Positions 1 to 14,090 are shown, counted from the stretch's first letter. The stretch: 64,000 nucleotides of DNA from Arctopsyche grandis (GCF_051622035.1 NC_135359.1:22230001-22294000); one strand, 5' to 3'. Made by a program: numbers and translations. Notes: generated by a model not told the origin, from the letters alone.

Positions 1-479
1 ATACATTACAAATATTTGTTATTTTTGTTAATTTTTTAATTATGCATGTAAAATGTATAATTTTATTATTTAAATATGTATGTATTTTAATAGAATAACT
101 TACAGATTTATTTAAGTGATTAATTTTTATTATAGCTGTTGAAAATTATATTACACAGTATAAAGTATGCGTATATATATACATACATATTGTACAATCT
201 CTTTACGAATCTATAATATAAAAGTTGACAGACAAAACATTTTTCTGCAAAGTTTATTCGCCTGCAAGTCCGTCGCTCGCAAGTATTGTGTACCAGTGAT
301 TGCATTTATAGGACCATTTACTTAGAAGATTTTCATTCGAGAGGATACTTTATTATTTGAAAGAAAGACAATATTGTCTTGTGGATGGACAGAGAAAGAG
401 AGTGAGACGGGAACGAGTCGAGCTTTGTATTACGTACATATTACGATACAACAGTCGGTTAAACCAGCAAATAATGATC

Positions 480-760
480 GGAGATTGGTCGAGCATCAAT
501 CGGTGACGGATGAGCATATCAGGGCTGCTGATGAGGGTGGAGAATAGTCATAAGATGGGGGTGGCGTCTGAGTGTAGTCGTCGTCTTGATCCTCGCCTGC
601 CGCCGGCCGATAAGGCCCCACACATTTGTTAGTTAAGCCCCAGTCGGGTCCTGTCGGGGCCTCGTGGCCCTCCTCCTTCTCACCCTCCCGTTGCCACCCC
701 CTCATCTGGCTACTACCATCCAGACACCCCCCCCAGGCGCCCCCATGTTTATTATCTACT
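480..760. promoter_or_regulatory. GC-rich island, possible conserved non-coding element
   Basis: Abrupt rise in GC with CCGCCGGCCGATAAGGCCCC (a GATA-type site at about 608). No credible exon. Function inferred from composition only. Confidence 0.25.
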
Positions 761-1623
761 TACAACACGGATTAAACGTTCGAATGCGGACCTGAGATAT
801 GGACTGGAGAAATGGCTGCATACGATATACACATCATTTCCATATAATATAAATATATTGTCGTTTTTTTGATAAATATATATCTGCTTGAGAGTGCTAC
901 AGACATCGTAGAATATTTTCCTTTCAGTAATAATGCTTATTGTCGTTAATAGTCTGCAACCCTAATTTATCAGCATAATGTTATGATAAAAAATTATATG
1001 AAATTCATTTAGGGGATATCATTTTTATGTTGAAGGATTGTTATTTAAATTTATTTACATGCATTTTAAGCATGATAAAGATAAATACATTTTTCGAGTA
1101 TTTTTAGTGACTGTGAAATAACAGTCTATTCATTCTATCCAGCAGTTCACGGCTGCAGCACAGAACAGCAGCTCACATAAACGATAGTTTTTATTCTTAC
1201 TATCCAGCACCTCAAAGTTTCGGCACGTTCAGACAAGTTTTGGCCGAGTACACGGCAAAATCGGCTTAAATATACATACATTAAAGAGCGAGTCTGCATG
1301 TATCGTCGAGTCTACATGTATTGTCACAATATGAAGATTCCGAAAATATTCGTGCGCATTTTAATTAGAACGCATGCACACGCTACTATGACATCACGTC
1401 ATGCGTAAATATTTCCACAGTGGCCAAAGAAAACCTGTTACGGTGACATGTACTGCTGTATAGTATGAATAGATTTTATCGGCTACAGCTGTTACTTGCT
1501 GTTACGTTTACGTCTTATATTACGTTTAAATATATAAACTGATATTTAAAAAGGTCCGGCACAGCCCGGCAAACAAAAAAAATGCCCCTCTTTGTAATAG
1601 CTCGCACGACAGATTCAGTTGTC

Positions 1624-1875
1624 GCCCGGCAAATCTAACGTCAAATGGGTTGCCAGTAACAAAAATTAAAATTTGACAAAAATAAATACCAACCCTAACA
1701 ACCTAATCTTAAATGAATAGGGCCAACCCTAACCTAACCTAACCCTTAAATAAATAAGTGTTGGCTGCTAAGACATTACGATTACCCAGTGAAAATGTAA
1801 CTGGTTATGATTTCACTGAAACGTCAAATTTTATTTTTGTTACTGGCAACTCGTTTGACGTTTGATTTGCCGGGA
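1624..1875. mobile_element. Foldback MITE with telomere-like core
   Basis: Left arm from GCCCGGCAAATC (1624) to about 1677 and right arm from about 1823 to GATTTGCCGGGA (1875) are inverted copies over roughly 53 bp. They share AACGTCAAA, GTTGCCAGTAACAAAAAT and AATTTGAC. The centre (about 1722-1747) carries a few CCTAA units. No coding frame. Confidence 0.75.
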
Positions 1876-2189
1876 AAACGCCGATTCTGCTATTTTAGAG
1901 ATTTTAATTTGACATTAAATGTCGTTTTGACATTTGTCGTGTAATTTATTTTACAGCCGTGTCAAAAATATTATCCCATTTAAAAATTACAATACATTTA
2001 AAACATACTTGATTATGGTATATGCCAATAAAATATACTTTTCCAAAAATTCTTAAATAATAGATTGGATTTTGAATTTCAATTAATGGTATAAAAGTTA
2101 GTACAATATTGTAAAAGTTACACCTACTTCAAAAGCGATAAAAATATCTCAAATATATTTGAGGCCGTGTAATAAAATTTAATTGCAAA

Positions 2190-2545
2190 TTCGATCGTTC
2201 ACTGAAAGGTGTTCGGAAAATTATAGCGAAATGTAATAATGATCGTACGCCAGAGATTCTATTCCACCCGATTCTTATTAAAGAGGGACGGGGATGAGGA
2301 TGGAGAGGGCCGGGAGGTAAGAGAGGTCGTCCTGAAAATTTTCCGAGAGCATCCAGGAGGTCGTTTTATGGGGCATATCTGAGGTAGTTAGCGTGGGTGG
2401 AGATTTTCATTGGCGCCCCTAACCCCCCTCCTCACCCGATTTCTCCTCCGCCTTCCCTCAGTTCCGTACGTAAGCGTAGGGTGGGTGGGGATGATGGGAG
2501 GGGTGGAAAGTGCCGAAGGTAGAGAGTTATATTCACACTACACAA
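2190..2545. promoter_or_regulatory. GC-rich island
   Basis: Purine-rich GGGACGGGGATGAGGATGG and a TTTTATGGGGCATAT motif near 2364. The 100-codon frame here is low-complexity and unlike a protein family. Confidence 0.25.
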
Positions 2546-3887
2546 GTTTGTATAATTGGAACTCTTTGGTAGATATATTAAGAATTCCTACGCTCCAATA
2601 CAAGCTTTCATGTGCACAGATTTCATTCCACTGTATTATTACGGGGCTCGATCAGTGGCGTACCGTTTTATTTCATTTATTTTATTGTTTTTCGTACAAT
2701 ATTCATTACTAGAATTATTGATTTGCAAAATAAATCTATATATATGTACAACGGCGCAAATTAAAAAAACCATTTATATATTTTTAAAATATCAAACTAT
2801 AAAATAGTTGTTATTGAAAAATTAAAAATCTATCACATGTCTATGTTATCACATTACTCTAAATACTTACTCAATTAAGAAATTAATTTCCACCTTAATT
2901 TGAAATATATTTATAGTTTATATATGTAATATAATATATGTAGATACATTAATAATAATAAGTAAATTTTATTATCAAATGTATGCTTCGTGAGCTTGAA
3001 TTGGTAAAATTTTATATACATATATATTATATAATATATTCGATCTAATCAATTTAAATATGTAGTATTTTTAAAATTGGTAAATTGTAATGCAACCCGT
3101 AAACACGTAACGTGACAGGAAACGCCGCTGCGCTTTCCCCGTCGTTCCTCTCAGATAGATTTACAGAACACATAGAAGTCCAGACATTTAATTAAACCCG
3201 GTTTAGCGCTATTTCACTGATTTTCCGTCCCCGGCTATGGGGGCGCTTTGATCGCGACCCTCTCTCTCGAAACCCCAGATCCACCCAACCACCCCATTTT
3301 CCACCCGTCGCCTCTCGTTTTCCCTCAGAGCAAAAGAGGTGTAAAGTACGAGCCTCCCACCATCACTACCACCGTAATTATACATACATGTACATATGTA
3401 CATATGTATGTATGTACATGTAGATATTGTACATTTTCCCACTTTTGCACTCTAACTTGGATTACTAATGAGCAGAGCTCAATCCTAGATCGAAACGTGA
3501 CTAATGCATATTTTTTCGTCAGACTTTTAGAATAACACAAGTATGAATATATGTACGTATGTATGTGTAGCCTTTAGCCTGGAAACCCTCGTAAAATATC
3601 TTTGTATTGTGTTTTTTTTCCTCACTGTGAAGCTTTCCACGGGCTACGGCATAATCTCGTATGTCGTTGTTAGTTTTGTAGATGCATCCTGTTAAACTAG
3701 AAGGATATGTATGTATGTACATACAAGTGAACATATTATATAATATTAGATACGTTGCAGGAAATGTGTACATTTCAACACATTCTAAGAATTATTTAAG
3801 TTATCACTCTCGCTGCAAATTTTACAATATGATTGAAAGAAAACTTTGTTGTTTTAGATGTTATGTACATATGTATGTATATAGGGT

Positions 3888-4203
<316 letters not shown>

Positions 4204-5059
4204 TATATACATGTTACAGTCGAAGTGTATTTTCAGTTGCAATACATTCTAACTGACGTTTTAGGTCATTCATATTCAAATACAAATACTAGTAAACTAT
4301 ATCTCTACAAGCACAGATACACTTTCAACAATGTGCGTCAGTTGTAATATAACAGTTGAGTTTTGACAGCCCTGATGCTTTTACGAATGCTCTGGAATTC
4401 AACAATGCGTTAATATTAGCTAGGTATTACGAATAAAGGTAGTGAGTGCTAACTCTGATAACTCTAAGAATGTGTTCAAAACAAAAGTGTGACTTTCCAA
4501 CACAATTTTCCGCAAAATTACGTTTTCAAGAAAACCCAACCTCTCCATCCAACCTGGAATCAACTTGTGGTTGAACTGTATTTTCAGTTGTAATATATTT
4601 TGATCAGTTGGAATGTAATTCGTCATATGAATCAACTTACGGTGGTTAGACAGTATACAAAATTCGTTTTAAAAAGTGAAGGTTTTTAAATTATAATTTA
4701 ATTTATAACAGTTGAATCAATTTTTTATTAGATCATCTTAGAATTTACTATAATGCAATTGTAATTTGAATGATTTCCAAATATGTACTAGTGTATCAAT
4801 TCATAAACATAGATGTATTATTTTATATAATTTCTCTATTGTAAACATTGTCGGGAGCATATATACAAAAGAGTGGACGCCATTAGTAGTTGAAATTCGA
4901 TATTTTTCCGTCGATAAAACTCAATGTTTATTACTATGTATGTATACGATTTTTTCCTTTGTTTTTTTTTCCATAAAATCTTTTTAAGCATTCACTATTA
5001 TATATAAAACCATCAATTAATTTAATATTTCATAACAAGAAATAAACATGTATAAATCT

Positions 5060-5600
5060 CGAAGCAAATCTTCGATATGTGTGTGTGTGTGTGTAATGTA
5101 AGTACGCTTCGAGCATAATGGTCTATTGGTACGCCCCGTTGCATCTGACAAGATCCGGTCTCCATGGTTACATGCTGGGTACATGTCTCCTAATCAATTG
5201 CAGAAATATGTACACACAAGGCAACATGTCAACGTTGCACAATGGAGCTCATAGTACATGTCTCGCACATCCCATTCGCAACAATGCATTCGTACGTTTC
5301 ATATCCGGATATAATAGTTCAATAATACGTCGTATTATTAATTTTTTTTGTAACTATTACTATATTTTATAGCTTACCTTTATCATTCGCAATGAGGATT
5401 TTCCCAGGGTTTGTGTAGTGTCTGGTGGTCGTTGGTTTGGGTTATAATTTGTTTTTCCGCTTTCGGGTTTCCGGTAATGGAGCCGGCCCGCAGAGCACCT
5501 GATCTCAAATGGAAATCTGCCCAGTGCTGGTGACACGGCGAGGCCCCCAAGATAAATAGGCCTCTCCTGACGAAAAAAGAATATCAATCATATTATTATC
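5060..5600. other. GC-richer unique sequence, unexplained
   Basis: A (GT)n run at 5079-5094, then unique sequence with ACGCCCCGTTGCATCTGACA and GGAGCCGGCCCGCAGAGCAC. A minus frame (5360-5587) has no recognisable domain. Possibly regulatory or an old repeat. Confidence 0.2.
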
Positions 5601-5799
5601 AAAGTGACTTTCACAAAAATCCTCCAATATCTATCGCATAATAGCCCGGCGCCCAAACGCCACACTCACCGCACAGTGGCGCACCAAAATTCGTACAAAA
5701 TTCATTATTTTTACACCCACAATTGCAGTATTTAATTGCGGTTTTTAAATTAAAATTTTAAATTCAATCTTATGAAAATTTTGTAATTGCTGATCATTT

Positions 5800-5935
5800 T
5801 CAATTTATTTATTTATTTTATTTACACTTGGGAAAGGCAGCATAGCATATTTTCCCACTACATATGTCATTATTTGGGTTGCTCCTGAGCAACATCTGTG
5901 AAATTTAACTTGTACATATGTACACATATACCCGG
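5800..5935 (-). repeat. SINE tail fragment
   Basis: An ATTT-rich run (5802-5820) followed by TTGGGTTGCTCCTGAGCAAC reproduces, on the minus strand, the GTTGCTCAGGAGCAACCC-type SINE tail and AAATA end. The head is not visible. Confidence 0.45.
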
Positions 5936-6689
5936 CAATCTCTTGGTATTAAGCATTAACGCAACTACTAAGCTATAATTACAAACATACATATATGTAT
6001 TATATTTGGAATGATACGATATTTAAGTATTCAAAGAAAAATAAACTTCAGGTTTGTTTATTCAATAAACGAGTTCTTCTAGATTTTGATTTATTTTGCA
6101 TATGAAAGTTATAAAGCAAAAAAAACTTCGTACAGCTACATATTAATGTAGGAATGTAGTTCAAATTTAGTCAAATATTTTTTTTAATTTTTCAAATTAA
6201 GCTGTAGTATATGTACTAAATATATAAGGTTTATTGAAAATGGGTTAAGAAGCTCAAAATCATTAATGTATAAATCTAGAAATATTATTATTATTGTATT
6301 AAAAATGAGCCGTTATATTTTGTGGCGGAAGTCCAATTTTCAGTTCGAAAAACACTATTTCTACTTAACTCGATTCACAAATTGTTATCACTTATTTTTA
6401 TTCGATATGTCCAGAATAGTACAAAAGTATTATAGGCCACCTGTATTTTTAAATATTGTTAAACTCAAATAATTATATTGAATGTTTTACGAGATATTTC
6501 TCGAAATCAAGAAAAGTAGACTTAAAAGTGGACTAACGGTACTACATATACTGATTTTCGTCAATTTTACTAAGTGAAATATTATATGTAGATATATTAT
6601 TATTTTCAAAATGTTATATTTGGCACAGAAAGTGTGTATTAAGCTGAATTTAGTTATTAATTAAAATAAAAAATATAATATAATATAAC

Positions 6690-7200
6690 GTCACGCCGCT
6701 CGGTCCCCTTATCGCGTTCACAGTCAATGGCGAAGGGATTCCATTTTCCGACATTATGGAAAATTGGTAGGAGAGTGAAGTTTTTTGCACTTTTACAGAC
6801 TACATTAAATCCATTTAGCGGATGATATATTACCATCGGCGCGTCAACATTTTTTCGTCAGACCATTTTTTACGGCAGGGCTCGCAGGAAGCTGCGAGGA
6901 TCGCCTCCGGGCCTCCGAGCCGTACGCGCCATTAAATAGCGCCGGGGAATACACCGAGCCACGTCACTCAAAACGCAAGAGGGTAAAAAGAAGTGAAAAA
7001 AATAGGAAAATATTTGACTGGGGAATAATAATGGACGATGTAAAAAGAGCCGATCCGATACGCCCAACCTGCTTCCTGACGTTAAATATGATAAATGGCG
7101 CCAGTGTCGCTCTCAACTAGACGCGCTCATTCAAATCGGAAAATCTCAACGTTACACAATTTTCCTCCCACTCGCGCCGGTACGTATTAAGCCGGAATAT
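6690..7200. promoter_or_regulatory. GC-rich island
   Basis: Mixed GC-rich and homeodomain-type AT motifs (CATTAAATAGCGCC, ATAAATGGCGCCAGTGTCGC). The block is about 500 bp, non-repetitive within the window and without an exon signature. Confidence 0.3.
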
Positions 7201-7412
7201 TTTAAATTCACATATGGATTAATAGCGAAACTTACTATTGGTATAATTTTATGTTAAAATTGTGTAAATGAATGGAGGATTTGAGAAAATCTGATTCGAT
7301 ACTAAAGCTATCCGGATAGCTAAAACTCATTATCAAAAAATTATAATTTATTCTGTCCTTGTTGAAATGTTATAACCAAAGCATTTTTTTTAATTACAAA
7401 AATTATAATTTA

Positions 7413-7725
7413 CCATGGTGGCATTACAGTTGCCCTAAGCAACACCTTTGGTTTTTAAACTTGTACTTATATAAATTTATAGATTGAAAATTTGAAATTT
7501 CACTGTAGTGAAAAGGGTGACAAATAATAGTTACGTTGCTTTGCCAATTTAATGAAAGTGGTGAGCCGTTTCAACAATTAAATCACATAAATTGGCAAAC
7601 TCTGATGGAAAACGATCGACTGGGAGTCACAAATATCGAAATCTGACTAGCAGCACTGCAGAAATATCAAGTCCAAACCAGGGCTTGAACGCGAGCCTCT
7701 CGGTGGTTAGCATTAACGCAATAAA
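7413..7725 (-). mobile_element. tRNA-derived SINE
   Basis: Reverse orientation. The head is near 7690-7725 (complement of CTCGGTGGTTAGC), the body GTGACTCCCAGTCGATCG is near 7625, and the tail with CCATGGTGGCATTACAG is near 7415. Confidence 0.65.
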
Positions 7726-8129
7726 CATTGATGTATTTTAATGCGAATGCAAACTACTTCATTATTTATTAATTGCAATATCTAATATTATATTTTATTA
7801 AATTTTCCACTATTAATAAGCTAAACTTTTTAATTTTTTTTGCAGAAATGAATGTAAGAAGTAGTCAAAATGAATGATTCATTTAAAGGTGACATTATTT
7901 AATATAAAAAAAAAACTTCAATATTATATATTAACAATAATTATTGACTTAATCGAAAATAATGTGAATATTTTGAAATAAAATAATTTATATTATTATT
8001 GAATTATAAACTGACATTTTATCAATTCTTGGTAAATTAAAATATTACGAGATTTTTCTAAAATATTACGAGATACGAATAATAAAAATAAAATAAATTT
8101 ACCATGAGAGCGAATTTTGAACGAATATG

Positions 8130-8480
8130 CGTATAACCTCGCATCGCACTCTGGACACAACTGAGCGCTTAAAAAACCCCACTAACCCTTCCGCGACCAC
8201 TTTTTTACGGAGGGTGCAACCCTTCTCCTACCCTTTCATATTCAAATGGGCAGCCAATGTGAACTGTCGAGGGGTAGTGAGCGTTTTAAAGTCGCAAGGG
8301 TTGTTTTGCTCCGACCAACCCCCAGAGGTGGAGCCGCGCAAGCGTCTAACCTACTTTGCATACACCTTCGGCTCACTTTTTAACCGGAAGTAGACAGTGG
8401 AGGGGATAGATCGACATCCTATTGGTTCACGAAAAAACTCGTCGCATCCCCTATTCGTCTTATCTACTTTGATTCAACCA
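8130..8480. promoter_or_regulatory. GC-rich island
   Basis: Unique GC-rich block between AT-rich flanks. The 88-codon frame has no recognisable domain or flanking splice logic. Confidence 0.25.
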
Positions 8481-8689
8481 CCGTCAAACTAATACTACCT
8501 TAAAACTGACAGTTGATATTATAGAACCTTGGATACGGATAATCTGCTTCAGAACCGAATGGACTATGTTTGAAATTCTTCAAATTTTTACATTCAAACA
8601 CACTTCGGCTTTGAAATTTTTTCAGATTTTGATCGATTTTCATAAGTTTTCCGATGCATTCGGTTAATTTCAACGCTAGCCGGATAATC

Positions 8690-9740
8690 TAGATTCCGGT
8701 GTGTCCATTACGTATTCTCGGGCTCGTCTCAGTTTGTTGATTAGCATTATTAAGCGGGGGTGGTCTCGGCACGCTAACGAACCGTGTCTATTGGGTCGGT
8801 AGACGGACCCCGACCCCGACTGTTCTCAAATGTTTTTTTTTATTTCGCCCCGCATCGTGGACGAGGACAGAATCACAAAGGAACAACCCCAGCGAAATAA
8901 TTGAAGCAAATCCCTGTCGCGCATGGACCAAACATGGGAAGGACTCGTGTTGACAGAGCGTTTCATTACAGGAATCGTCGTTTAAAAAAAACACAAAATA
9001 AATTGTTAGGGCGGTTTGTTTCTAAACTCATTTAGACTAACTAGAATCAACCTACAAAATGTTGGAGCACTAAATGAATTACTAATTAGAGATGATATAC
9101 TTTAGTTTTCTTACACTGACATTTTCTCCATAAAACATTAAACTGCGCTATGATAGAAAACGAATGGATTTTTTTTTACTCCATAGTGTTTTGATCGTGT
9201 TGTTGATTAAAATTTTAGAAATGAGAATTTATAAGTAGATAGATGCACTATATGTATAAAAATATATAAAGATTGCTATATTTGTATGTACATGTAATAT
9301 GTATGTACATATGTATAATACGAAAAAATAATAGAGGCAATATTTAAACTTTGATCCGTCGATTTTCTTTGTGTTTTCCTTTTTTTTTGTTATTTGTTCC
9401 TTATACGCCACATCGTCTGAAAAAAGAGCTTTTTCGCTGTAAAACATCTCATCCAATAAAGTGGAACTGAGGAATTTCGTTCGGTATTTTATTAGAACAA
9501 GAAACGCGACGACCTACCGATACGGATCGGGGGAAGCTGGGAGTGGAGAAAGGAGGGGTTCAAGGGGTAGAAATTCGCGATAGACGAGAAGAGGTTGAAT
9601 TCGTCGTAAGGCAAGAGAAGAAGAAGTCTCCTTTATTTGATCTGATTCGATGTTTGGTTTGTCTTCACCTCCCTCAATACAATCTAGTTTATATTAACGG
9701 CGAATTCCTTCGTGCGCGAGAGGGGTAAAGAGGGATAGAG
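8690..9740. promoter_or_regulatory. Two further GC-richer blocks with AT-rich DNA between
   Basis: 8690-8900 (GGACCCCGACCCCGACTG) and 9490-9740 (GGATCGGGGGAAGCTGGGAG). No exon or repeat recognised in either. Confidence 0.2.
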
Positions 9741-9744
9741 GGGT

Positions 9745-11175
9745 GCGGGTTTGTATTTCTGAAATAAATGTAAGGCGAATAAACAAAATGGAGAGACGAA
9801 ATACAAAAAAACGAACGCTTTTCATGTAAGAATTGTCTTAGCCATCCAATACTGAAAAGCAATCCCATTAAAATATTCTATAATATCATGTTACTGCGAT
9901 ATAAAGCTTTTCAAATGCAACATTCTATTACATACTTATAAATAGTGACTAAACTACTGTATTGTCTACTAACGATCAACACTCCCTTCAAAAAAAAAAC
10001 CGATTGTTTGATTTATATTAATTAAATTGTACTATCGACTCTAGTCCAACGATACCTAAACTCTCAAACACATCTACATATGTATGTAAATCGCAAAATT
10101 TTCTACGAAAACCGTAAACAGTAAGTACAAAGTAAATACTTCATTAAATTTCTAGAATTCCCGATAAAATAAAGAATCTGGTCGGGTCCAGTGCTCCGAG
10201 TACTTCTACATTCCTATTTGGCCCTAGTCCTAAAGAGGCTTGAAGACCCACCCCTTCCTTAGTCATTTGAAGATCAACTTAAACACTGATTAGCAAATAA
10301 GTTTCAACTTTAATAGTGATCGTTTTCATTTATTATTTGCAATCACCGGATTCAATAATATAAATCAAAACTTAACAAAGAACTTATGGACCACCCGAAT
10401 TTTCCGAAAACTCCATAATAGTCCGCGTATTTTTCGCAAAGTAACGGTAAAAGCAATAGGTTTTGAAACATAGACATATGTTATCAATTATATTAAAATT
10501 TGAACACATCAATTATATAAAAAAATAGTTTCTTTGCAGATGTATTTGACCGTGTGAATTATCACATCAATATTTTTCAAACTGTGGTATTTCGTATAAA
10601 ATTTCGTATGAAATTTATATACGTTTCAATGTATATTCATGTTATAATCGATATCTATCTTATATGTAGATCATTGGTATATTTAAATGAAAGTTTCAAT
10701 GTGAGAAATATGTATGCTGCGAGAGAAAAAACCAGTTAATTTCAATATCTGGGAATTTAAAATCTTTTCCGACTATTATTATTATGCAATATTATCGATC
10801 AATTCCTCGGAAAAACTTGAACAAGCTATCAATGAAGTTTGGAGGATTTAAAAACACACGTTGTGTTGACAGCTTTGAGTGAAGTTTAATTAAAAACACA
10901 GCGTATGTGTTTACGGTCCATAGTGATTGTTAAATTTATTATTACCAAACTTTATTATAATTACATATTTCCAAACATTTTATATAATGTTTGAATTTTT
11001 TATTTGTACAACGTGTGATGAGATGCATGCAGGCACACAAGAGGACTTTCCACAAGCTATTTATTACTACATATAGATATTATATGTAATAAAATATATT
11101 TATTAAAGTTCCAATACATTCTCCCTACAAAGTGTTTAATGTATTTTATTGCGATTTTCGTTTGTTCTGATATAA
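9745..11175. other. AT-rich intergenic DNA, nothing recognised
   Basis: No repeat family, RNA gene or supported exon seen. Short frames are chance ORFs. Confidence 0.5.
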
Positions 11176-11179
11176 TTCT

Positions 11180-11390
11180 AACGAGGCATAATCGGCTCTC
11201 ACCCCTTCTTTAGAATTCGACTACGTTAGGGGTGCCAAGTGGGTGAGAGGGAGGCTGGGTGGTGGGGTTGCAGCCACTACACCCCCGGGGCGCAGACTGA
11301 CGGCTCATTATTTCTGCTAACTTGTAGAAATAATGTTGCAGCGTGAGCGGGCCACTCTATGAGACCTTGCACATTCCCTAATGCCACACA
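11180..11390. promoter_or_regulatory. GC-rich island
   Basis: Contains CACCCCCGGGGCGCAGACTG and a short inverted pair, ATTATTTCTGCTAA ... AGAAATAAT (about 11307-11333). Confidence 0.22.
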
Positions 11391-11602
11391 ATACCACTGC
11401 GACAACTTAAATTGAGCTGATTTCTAAACTGAGACATACCCAATCCTATAAATAACGTATGTATGTATGTTGTCATACGTGTTATATAAATAGTTAATAT
11501 CATTTTCCAATCGAGCACCCAATCTCGACAGTTGACGACCTTATGAAAATCTCTCATGACGACACTTAAATTTTTTTAACCCAGTCAGAACAATTAATTA
11601 CC

Positions 11603-11652
11603 TACATACATATGTACATACATATGTACATACATATGTACATACATATGTA
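11603..11652. repeat. Tandem ACATACATATGT units
   Basis: Four tandem 12-bp units, each containing the palindrome ACATATGT. Single or paired copies of TACATATGTA occur throughout the window. Confidence 0.9.
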
Positions 11653-12158
11653 AGTACAGCCATTTCAACTTACAATATATCTTTTCCTTATTCATTCCAC
11701 GCTGCTTTAAATTTAATTATTATAGTTTGAGATTTTTTTTAAATGGAGTATTTCTGAATAACATTGAAGGGTTGCTACATTTGAGATATCAAAATTTAAA
11801 ACGGCCCAGAGTAATTAATAAATTAGTCTAATTATATGTACATATGTATGTATATAAAACGTAAAAAGTAATGAAAACAGTAACATTTTGGCTAAATAAT
11901 AATTCATACAATAGAAGTACATACATAGATGATTTTGATATTTGTTATAAAATTTCATAATCTGATATGTTCGTAACACTTTAAAATTCACTATGTTAAT
12001 TTTTCGCCTATTTTTAAAAGAATAATAATAAATAAGCCGATGATTTATCTACCTTATACATACATAAATAAAACAAATAAATTTTTAAAACCTTTGTGTC
12101 AATGTTTCAAAGCCGAGCTTCGTCATAGTTTTGGACAAATTAACACTACTACTACTAA

Positions 12159-12500
12159 CCAGCAGCATGAATCAGTAGTTAGCATGTAACGCTTTCAACT
12201 TAGTGGTCACAGGTTCAATTCCTGGACCGATGCTGCCGGCCAGACTTTGAATATGTGACTCCAAGTTGATCGTTTTCCATCCGAGTTTTCCAATTTATGT
12301 GATTTCATTGAAAAAGTTCCAAAAAATTGGCAACCTCGTCCTATATCTCGCAAAAGTTTTGAGCATCTTAAATTTACTAATTTATAAAATGCAGCAAAAT
12401 TTTTTTATCAAATTTATCCATAGATGTCTCTATGATGCTCTGTAAAATTGCTTTATAAATTGTTTATTAATGGCGTCCTGGTATATGTATACATACATAC
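12159..12500 (+). mobile_element. tRNA-derived SINE
   Basis: The head carries GTAGTTAGCATG (A-box-like) and an exact B box GGTTCAATTCC (12212-12222), arranged as in a tRNA gene. The body has TGTGACTCCAAGTTGATCG, TTTCCAATTTATGTGATTTC and CCAAAAAATTGGCAACC, shared with the 22.7-kb copy. The end is decayed (GGCGTCCTGG). Confidence 0.75.
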
Positions 12501-12659
12501 ATACATATATAGGTATATGGTATAAAGTAAATAAATATACATCACAAAACAGCAACGCTTTCGCTATACAATAAAAACGCTAGCATGGTGTAACGATACA
12601 GATGCATGGTGTGTAATATGTGCGGTTCCAAATTAAATTTTCGATAAGTGCAACGCGGT

Positions 12660-13260
12660 TGCATCACGTGCATTATTGGGTGCAGATGCGAGTCCACAGC
12701 AGCAGGAGCAGCAGCAGAGCGGCTAGCAGCCCCCGCGACATAATCGACTAACGGCCGCGCCGCGCTGTCTTTGTTTATTTTCATTGTTTGAAACTATAAA
12801 AGCATAAAGTGTTTGCGGCCATTTTGTGTATTTCAACCGCCCACCCCATCGCAACCCACCCCGATCCTGATTCCAACCCCCCAAACGCTACGACGATGGG
12901 AGCCCTCCCCTCCCCATCTTGTTCCTCGGAATCCCACCCGCGGAGGCCACCCGCTCGGATCCACCCTTTCGCTCCAAGAAATGAAGATAACGTAGGAGCT
13001 GTAGGGGGTTTGGGTTGGGTAGGGGTTGGTCCGGACGTGGAAGGGCAGCGTCTCAAGCGCGGGAGCAGATGCGAATTCTCGTAGGCATGTTGAATAATTC
13101 ACGCGCGACGTGGAACGATGAAATTTGAATTATTTATTTTTAATGCTATTGTTTCATGGGAGGCTCGCGAATGCCGCTATATATGTGTGTGTTTGTGTTT
13201 GTTTGGTAAGGGTTAGGATGTGGGGGTGATGGGGATGGTTGACGTCTTATCATAACACGC
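12660..13260. promoter_or_regulatory. Large GC-rich island
   Basis: 600 bp including CGACATAATCGACTAACGGC, CTATAAAAGCATAAAG and TTTAATGCTATTGTTTCATG. Long frames exist on both strands at once (12781-13102), which signals composition more than coding. The likely role is cis-regulatory. Confidence 0.3.
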
Positions 13261-13497
13261 CGCATGAGCAGATATGACGTAATTTAATATACTTTAGTCG
13301 GGTATAATTTTTGTACGTACATATGTACTCATATGTATGTACATACATACATACGTATAGTGGTGTCGTTTGAACACAATGCGATAATATTGTAGTATTG
13401 GAGATTGCGATCAACAAGTAAGATTTTTAATGAATTTTACTTATACAATACATATGTACATATATTATATTTCGAATAAAAATTGTCGTAGTTTTGC

Positions 13498-13725
13498 CTA
13501 ATGGAACTAACCAACAAAAATATTTTTTTGGTATTCGCTAATACATATGTGATTTTTTATTTTATTATTGTTCAGTATAAACTTAAACAATTTAATGAGA
13601 GTTATTTGTATAATAACTGTTGCATACTATTACTAAATTACATATATATGATTTTATTTATTTTACAAAAATCATACATATATGAAACAATATAGAAAAT
13701 TTGCTCGTGTGGGTTAGTTCCATTT
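13498..13725. repeat. Possible short TIR element
   Basis: AATGGAACTAACC at about 13500 and GGTTAGTTCCATT at about 13711 are perfect 13-bp inverted copies 200 bp apart, around AT-rich sequence. No clear target duplication, so this is tentative. The 64-codon frame inside is AT-driven and not a convincing gene. Confidence 0.4.
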
Positions 13726-13989
13726 GGAAAAATTACATCCAAATACTATACATTATTATGTATTAGTTTTAATTCTACATAGATTGTCTTTGATTTATAT
13801 GGCTATTTTTACAAAACAATTTATGGCAAACGACAATCGAACCGCTTTTTATTGTTTTTTACTTTCAGTTTAATTTAAACTTATTTAATTTTGTTCAATT
13901 TCCAAAAATTTTCAATTTTTTTGTTTGTTAAATAATTTTTTTTTATATATTTTATATGTATGTATGTTTAAAAAAAAGATGTGTTATTT

Positions 13990-14090
13990 ATGTATTACCT
14001 GGCCACCGTGTCATATAGGGGTAACTTGTAAAGACACTATGGTATATGTGTATTAAAATAAAAATAAATAAATAAATATTAAGATCATAT
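13990..14090 (+). repeat. SINE tail fragment
   Basis: GGCCACCGTGTCATATAGGG, then GTAACTTG..., then AAATAAATAAATAAAT. It has the layout of the SINE tails at 18.8 and 28.7 kb, but no head. Confidence 0.42.

Noticed and set aside
12159..12240. Genuine tRNA gene
   Set aside because: A and B boxes are present but no cloverleaf with a valid anticodon stem can be drawn, and the same head starts several SINE copies.
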